Both the position numbers and the translations under genes were made by a program. This document shows, in pieces, positions 13,908-17,322 of a DNA stretch of 17,322 nt (position 1 is the stretch's first letter; each line of letters opens with the position of its first letter). This DNA comes from an uncultured Oscillospiraceae bacterium (GTDB taxonomy: Bacteria; Bacillota; Clostridia; Oscillospirales; Ruminococcaceae), in the NCBI GenBank assembly GCA_934454435.1, contig CAKSGA010000048.1, positions 1 to 17,322 of the forward strand, read 5' to 3'. A model generated the notes under the pieces. It saw only the letters and a program-made list of their open reading frames with translations, searched no databases and was not told the DNA's origin.

Positions 13908-14957
13908 TCAGCCTTTCAGGAACTTTTCGTATTCTTCTGTGGACATGCTGCAAATCCTGCTTGTGCCGATCTCCGGGCAGATTATTATATTCATGCCGGA
14001 GGAAAGACGCTTCTTGTCACCGAGGGAGTTTCTGAAAAGCACGTCCATCGGCGCTTCCGTTGTGAGGGGAAGATGACACTTGGTCAGCAGTGCGTCCAGC
14101 TTTGCGGAAACGCCAGGTTCGCACATTCCGCATTTTTCGGCAATATGCGTAAAGGTGCTCATGCCGATAGCTACTGCGTAGCCGTGGGTGATCCCGGTAT
14201 AATTGTAATATTTTTCGATGGCGTGACCCAGGGTGTGACCGAAGTTCAGCAGCATGCGCTCTCCTTTTTCACGCTCGTCGTTTTCGACCACCTGTGCCTT
14301 TATTGAAACGCAGCGGGTGATTATATCCTCAAGATTTTCGTGGATATCATTTTCGGTGAGAATGTCGAAGAGCTCCCTTGACTTTATCATGCCGTACTTA
14401 ACGACCTCAGCCATGCCGTCTGCAAAGAACTCCGGCGTAAGGCTGGAGAGCGTGTCGGTGTCGCAGAGGACTAGCTGCGGCTGGTAGAAAGCGCCGACAA
14501 GGTTTTTTCCGCCTGCGATGTCAACGGCAGTCTTTCCGCCGACTGAGCTGTCGGTCTGGGCGAGAACCGTCGTGGGTACCTGCACGAAGCCAATACCTCT
14601 CATATATGTAGCCGCTGCAAAGCCAGTCAGGTCGCCGACCACGCCGCCGCCGAGTGCGATGAGGGCGTCCGAGCGGGTAAACCCGTTGTCCGCAAGGAAG
14701 TCGTACAGACCCAGAAGCGTCTTGTGGCACTTGGAAGCCTCACCATGCGGGAACACATATTTCACTGCCGAGAAACCGTGCCCGGCAAGGGACGTCATCA
14801 TTCGTTCGGAATAAAGAGCGTCAACGTTGTCATCAGTTACCACGCAGACGTGGCGGGAGCTTATAGCTGCGGAGATGTACTCTCCGGCGTTGTCTAGAAG
14901 TCCGCTTCCTATTAAAATATCATAGCTGCGGCTTGCGTTTACATGGACATTCTGCAT
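13908..14957 (-). CDS. aroB: 3-dehydroquinate synthase
   Basis: This 349-aa NAD- and zinc-dependent enzyme turns DAHP into 3-dehydroquinate. Visible blocks are ALGGGVVGDLTGFAAATYMRG, VPTTVLAQTDSSVGGKTAVD, and the zinc ligands Glu184 (DGMAEVVKYG), His241 (LNFGHTLGH) and His258 (ITHGYAVAIGM). The length is normal and no residue appears lost. It is the first gene of the aro operon, 36 bases downstream of the -10 box, with AAAGGA as ribosome site (rather wide spacing of ~11). No leader RNA of note is present. The missing pathway steps (aroF/G, aroD, aroE, aroK) are not in the window. Confidence 0.97.
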   Translation of the reverse strand: MQNVHVNASRSYDILIGSGLLDNAGEYISAAISSRHVCVVTDDNVDALYSERMMTSLAGHGFSAVKYVFPHGEASKCHKTLLGLYDFLADNGFTRSDALIALGGGVVGDLTGFAAATYMRGIGFVQVPTTVLAQTDSSVGGKTAVDIAGGKNLVGAFYQPQLVLCDTDTLSSLTPEFFADGMAEVVKYGMIKSRELFDILTENDIHENLEDIITRCVSIKAQVVENDEREKGERMLLNFGHTLGHAIEKYYNYTGITHGYAVAIGMSTFTHIAEKCGMCEPGVSAKLDALLTKCHLPLTTEAPMDVLFRNSLGDKKRLSSGMNIIICPEIGTSRICSMSTEEYEKFLKG

Positions 14958-14992
14958 AAAATCCGGTCCTTTCTGAAAATCATATACAATAT

Positions 14993-15021
14993 ATTATAAC
15001 GCATTTCTGCGAAAAAGTCAA
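14993..15021 (-). promoter_or_regulatory. Sigma-A promoter of the aroB-aroA-aroC-DUF4364 operon
   Basis: The -35 is TTGACT (15016-15021), the spacer 17 bases and the -10 a perfect TATAAT (14993-14998). The -35 lies at the outer end of the left arm of the inverted repeat at 15017-15051. Confidence 0.87.
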
Positions 15022-15051
15022 CTATGCTGTTAAACGTATAGCATAGTTGAC
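15017..15051. promoter_or_regulatory. Perfect 12+12 bp inverted repeat, candidate operator
   Basis: GTCAACTATGCT (15017-15028) is repeated inverted at 15040-15051 with an 11-base spacer. The outer 5 bases of each arm read TTGAC outward, and the left one is part of the aroB -35. A protein bound here would block RNA polymerase at aroB. The regulator is unknown. It also lies 80 bases before the TauE/SafE start, so it could serve both directions. Confidence 0.7.
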
Positions 15052-15130
15052 CAATAGCAGATAAATGCGGTGATCATTACCAGTGATAAACCATGACCAG
15101 ACATCACAGAATAATCCGGGGTGATGTATC

Positions 15131-15496
15131 ATGAAGCATTTTTTAGAGGGAATGCTGTGCGGTTTCCTGAACGGATTTTTCGGGAGCGGCGGGGGAGTGG
15201 CAGCGGTCCCGATACTGGAGCATGAGCAGCGTGCCAGCGGAAAAAGCCCGGAGGAGTCGGTGCGATGTTCCCATGCGAATTCTGTTGCAGTGATATTCGT
15301 GCTGAGCCTGACAGCGGCGGTGTGCTATTATATTAGCGGTGGTATCGACCTTGGCACAGCCTGGAGCTTTATACCCTGGGGAGCCGCAGGAGCGGTTGCG
15401 GGAGCATTGTTTCTCAGAAGAATACACGCTGCCTGGCTCCAGCGGGTGTTCGGGGCATTGATATGCGCCGCAGCAATAAGGGGGCTGCTAAGTTGA
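15131..15496 (+). CDS. TauE/SafE family protein, N-terminal half
   Basis: This 121-aa membrane protein corresponds to one half of a TauE/SafE (TSUP) carrier. It shows the half-repeat signature GFLNGFFGSGGGVAAVPIL at the N-terminus, then hydrophobic segments around 47-66 (VAVIFVLSLTAAVCYYI), 73-92 and 104-120. Family members are proposed exporters of sulfite, sulfonate or other organic anions; no substrate can be read here. GGGGTGA lies about 8 bases before the ATG. Its stop overlaps the next start, so the two halves are made together. A loop polar stretch (HEQRASGKSPEESVRCSH) follows the first segment. Confidence 0.85.
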   Translation: MKHFLEGMLCGFLNGFFGSGGGVAAVPILEHEQRASGKSPEESVRCSHANSVAVIFVLSLTAAVCYYISGGIDLGTAWSFIPWGAAGAVAGALFLRRIHAAWLQRVFGALICAAAIRGLLS

Positions 15497-15864
15497 TAAA
15501 TGCGTTTGTGGGACTTTTGTCCGGAATGATAGCCTCCATGGGCCTGGGCGGAGGGTTTGTTCTGCTGATATGGCTGTCTATGTTCCAGGAAGTCGCCCAG
15601 CGTGAAGCCCAGGGGATAAACCTGCTGTTCTTTCTGCCCATTGCGCTTATTTCGGTGATCATGCACCTCCGTGCGGGACTTATCGACAAGAAGCTGGTAA
15701 TGTCCCTTATACCCGGAGGGGTCCTGGGAACCTTAATTGGTACGCTCGGCGCACAGCTGATCGGGAGCGGGCTGCTCAGTAAGCTGTATGCGCTGTTCCT
15801 GCTCGCATTCGGGCTGAGGGAGATATTCCGCAGAGCACCTGTGGATCCCGGTAAAAGCAAATAA
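15493..15864 (+). CDS. TauE/SafE family protein, C-terminal half
   Basis: This 123-aa membrane protein is the matching second half of a TauE/SafE carrier: GLLSGMIASMGLGGGFVLLI repeats the motif of the first half, followed by QGINLLFFLPIALISVIMHL and further hydrophobic segments. The TTG at 15493 is preferred because it overlaps the previous stop (TTGA) and has AAGGGGG ~9 bases upstream. The ATG at 15463 is the in-frame alternative, with a 34-base overlap and a weaker site. Two half-size proteins probably assemble into one carrier. A frameshift-split single gene is less likely, because each half has its own start and signature. Confidence 0.83.
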   Translation: MINAFVGLLSGMIASMGLGGGFVLLIWLSMFQEVAQREAQGINLLFFLPIALISVIMHLRAGLIDKKLVMSLIPGGVLGTLIGTLGAQLIGSGLLSKLYALFLLAFGLREIFRRAPVDPGKSK

Positions 15865-15896
15865 AAATCCCGGTATCAGCGAACCGATACCGGGAT
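15859..15896 (-). terminator. Terminator of rplJ-rplL
   Basis: A perfect 11-bp stem (15867-15877 with 15886-15896) closes on an 8-base loop. On the minus strand it is followed by TTTTTATTT. On the plus side no T-run follows, so it mainly ends rplL transcripts, though it starts 2 bases after the TauE/SafE stop and may also help there. Confidence 0.88.
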
Positions 15897-15928
15897 CTGT
15901 GTTATCGTAAGATAAACCAGCGACCGAA

Positions 15929-16303
15929 TTACTTGAGCTCGATCTTAGCGCCAGCCTCTTCGAGCTTAGCCTTGATCTCCTCAGCCTCAGCCTTGGAAAC
16001 GCCCTCCTTGAGAGCCTTAGGAGCAGACTCAACGAGCTCCTTAGCCTCCTTAAGGCCAAGACCCAGAACGTCCTTAACTACCTTGATAACGCCCATCTTG
16101 GAGTCACCGAAGGAAGCGAGAACAACGTCGAACTCAGTCTTCTCTTCAGCAGCAGCAGCGCCAGCGCCAGCAGCGGGAGCAGCAGCAACAGCAGCAGCGG
16201 AAACGCCGAACTCTTCCTCAAGTGCCTTAACCAGCTCGTTCAGTTCGAGAACGGAAAGAGCCTTAACTTCTTCGATCATAGCTAAAATCTTCTCAGATGC
16301 CAT
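15929..16303 (-). CDS. rplL: 50S ribosomal protein L7/L12
   Basis: This 124-aa protein forms the flexible stalk of the large subunit and recruits translation GTPases. The N-terminal dimerisation helices (residues ~1-33, ending [11 protein letters not shown]) are followed by an Ala/Gly-rich hinge (about 36-52) and the globular C-terminal domain with [20 protein letters not shown], which binds the factors. The start at 16303 is set by GGAGGA upstream and by the usual beginning of the family (MASEKILAM); five earlier in-frame codons fall in that ribosome site. It is second in the transcript, ~100 bases after rplJ. Confidence 0.98.
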   Translation of the reverse strand: MASEKILAMIEEVKALSVLELNELVKALEEEFGVSAAAVAAAPAAGAGAAAAEEKTEFDVVLASFGDSKMGVIKVVKDVLGLGLKEAKELVESAPKALKEGVSKAEAEEIKAKLEEAGAKIELK

Positions 16304-16405
16304 TTTAGTATCCTCCATACATAAATTTTGTCATGCGCTTGTCACGCAATAAGTCTGAATTCGTAATTGCCCGTCATGCGGGGATCCTCACGAACTTTTC
16401 CGCAA

Positions 16406-16915
16406 TTAAGCGGACTGCTCTTCGTTCTTCTTTGCGATCTCGTTGAGTGCGATAGCAACTCTCTGGATCGGGGACTGAAGCATGAATACGAGCTGAGAAA
16501 GCAGGGTCTCCTTGGACGGCAGCTTAGCGTAAGCCTCTACCTCTTCCTTAGAAATTACCTTGCCATCGAGGAAACCGAGCTTGATAGCGAAAGTGCTGTC
16601 GGGAGCCTCGGTCTGCTTGAACAGGAGCTTGGGGGCAATAATGATGTCCTCAGCAGAAAGAGCGATAGCTGTTGTGCCGGAAAGTGCGGGCTCAAGACCC
16701 TCGATCCCTGCGATCTCAGCTGCACGCTTTAACAGTGTGTTCTTTACTACGAAGTACTCAACGCCGTTTTCACGAAGATCCTTACGGAGCTTTGTGTCTG
16801 CCTCAACGGAGATACCCTTGTAGTCAACGAGAACACCGCCGGCTGCCTTCTTGAGCTTTTCAGCTAAGTCGGATACATAAGCCTGCTTCTGTTCGAGTAC
16901 GCTTTTACTAGGCAT
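16406..16915 (-). CDS. rplJ: 50S ribosomal protein L10
   Basis: This 169-aa protein anchors L7/L12 dimers to 23S rRNA. The family pattern is clear: LAEKLKKAAGGVLVDYKGIS, LRKDLRENGVEYFVVKNTLLKRA, LSGTTAIALSAED and a C-terminal helix (ETLLSQLVFMLQSPIQRVAIALNEIA region) where L7/L12 docks. AAAGGAGTGA lies before the ATG at 16915. Family knowledge: L10 (as the L10-L12 complex) represses its own mRNA by binding the leader found just upstream. Here the pair stands without rplK-rplA upstream or rpoB downstream within the window. Confidence 0.98.
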   Translation of the reverse strand: MPSKSVLEQKQAYVSDLAEKLKKAAGGVLVDYKGISVEADTKLRKDLRENGVEYFVVKNTLLKRAAEIAGIEGLEPALSGTTAIALSAEDIIIAPKLLFKQTEAPDSTFAIKLGFLDGKVISKEEVEAYAKLPSKETLLSQLVFMLQSPIQRVAIALNEIAKKNEEQSA

Positions 16916-16970
16916 GTAAATTTCACTCCTTTACTAAATTTGCGCTGTTCAGTTCAAGGAGAGCAAGAAT

Positions 16971-17075
16971 AAAAAATCCCCTCTGTCAAGACAGAAGGGA
17001 GCAGATTTTGATCTCGATCCCATTCCTCGGCAGGCGGTCAAACCGTTAGAGCCTTGCGGCTGCCTGCTGTCTTTA
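16971..17075 (-). promoter_or_regulatory. L10 ribosomal protein leader with attenuator
   Basis: The leader reads GACAGCAGG, then a kink-forming region, then CCUGCCGAGG (17025-17072), the conserved L10-binding core of the Firmicutes L10 leader. It is followed by a 10-bp stem (16977-16986 with 16991-17000; U-G at one pair, which is valid only on the minus-strand RNA) and a U6 run at 16971-16976. High L10 should favour the attenuator and stop transcription before rplJ. Confidence 0.88.
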
Positions 17076-17088
17076 GAACAGCATAATT

Positions 17089-17117
17089 ATTATATCACGC
17101 AAGATCTGTTTTGTCAA
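17089..17117 (-). promoter_or_regulatory. Consensus sigma-A promoter of rplJ-rplL
   Basis: The -35 is a perfect TTGACA (17112-17117), the spacer 17 bases and the -10 a perfect TATAAT (17089-17094). This is the strongest promoter in the window, fitting a ribosomal protein operon. Confidence 0.95.
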
Positions 17118-17147
17118 TAGCTTTTCCAAAAATATTTCAAAATTCTC

Positions 17148-17176
17148 TTGACTTTTTTGAAAAAACAGACTATTAT
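17148..17176 (+). promoter_or_regulatory. Promoter of the ElaA-like gene
   Basis: The -35 is TTGACT (17148-17153), the spacer 17 bases and the -10 TATTAT (17171-17176). It is divergent from the rplJ promoter and 30 bases before the ATG. Confidence 0.8.
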
Positions 17177-17205
17177 AAATACAATCGCACACGGAGGAAC
17201 ATAAC

Positions 17206-17322
17206 ATGGAGCTATATCTGAAACATTTCAGCGAACTTGATGCTGGGAAGCTATATGCCATCCTTGCAGCACGTAGCGCAGTTTTTGTGGTAGAGCAGAA
17301 CTGTGCCTACCAGGACATAGAC
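17206..17322 (+). CDS. ElaA-like GNAT acetyltransferase, N-terminal part (partial)
   Basis: Only the first 39 residues are in the window. They match the start of ElaA-type GNAT N-acetyltransferases: helix ELDAGKLYAILAARSAVFVV followed by EQNCAYQDID, equivalent to the family's R..VFVVEQ.C.Y.E.D block. The acetyl-CoA-binding motif lies beyond the right edge. GGAGG is 8 bases before the ATG, and a promoter is present just upstream. The substrate is unknown for the family. Confidence 0.85.
   Translation, partial: MELYLKHFSELDAGKLYAILAARSAVFVVEQNCAYQDID

Noticed and set aside
16319..16405. Short repeats (GCGTGACAA / GCGCATGACAA) between rplJ and rplL
   Set aside because: Imperfect and short; no clear stem or known element, so no regulatory call is made.
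17073..17261. 62-codon minus-strand frame near the right edge
   Set aside because: It runs through both divergent promoters and antisense to the ElaA-like gene, with no ribosome site.

Overview
The window looks like a low-GC-type Firmicute of the Oscillospiraceae, most likely Ruminococcus or a close relative. This is inferred from several things: a surface GH5/CBM2 cellulase, an AdhE-type fermentative dehydrogenase, three clostridial-style lipoprotein cyclophilins, a DUF4364 regulator, a Cys T-box, an L10 leader, and strong GGAGG-type ribosome binding sites with near-consensus sigma-A promoters at 17 bp spacing. No phage, plasmid or CRISPR sequence is visible.

Layout. Bases 1-371 hold the 3' end of adhE, closed by two strong hairpins. 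On the minus strand, 463-2346 is a single-gene cellulase unit with its own promoter and a folded 5' leader. From 7666 down to 2372 runs one minus-strand operon: promoter, Cys T-box, cysE, cysS, then three consecutive cyclophilin-like lipoproteins and a terminator. Upstream of it are three short minus-strand genes of unknown function (8563-7704). Divergent from those is a plus-strand cluster (8701-10480): metallophosphoesterase, BirA-type biotin ligase and a CYTH-domain protein. Between 10493 and 11016 lies about 520 bp of non-coding DNA built almost entirely of palindromes. A second minus-strand operon (15021 down to 11027) holds aroB, aroA, aroC and a DUF4364 gene. Its promoter overlaps a perfect 12+12 bp inverted repeat. 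Two half-size TauE/SafE genes follow on the plus strand. They converge on rplJ-rplL, which has an L10 autoregulatory leader and its own promoter. The window ends in the start of an ElaA-like acetyltransferase gene.

How genes work together. CysE makes O-acetylserine, the committed precursor of cysteine, and CysS charges tRNA-Cys. The T-box in front of them carries both a UGC specifier and a UGGA discriminator-pairing sequence, so the operon should be read when uncharged tRNA-Cys accumulates. The three exported cyclophilins appear to share that control. AroB, AroA and AroC are steps 2, 6 and 7 of the shikimate pathway to chorismate. rplJ and rplL encode the ribosomal stalk and are set by L10 feedback on their leader.

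The most unusual items are the palindrome-rich island at 10493-11016, the cysteine-responsive cyclophilin operon with stepwise loss of active-site residues, the folded leader of the cellulase gene, the palindromic operator candidate at aroB, and the trio of small unknown genes. None is proven to be a new system by sequence alone.
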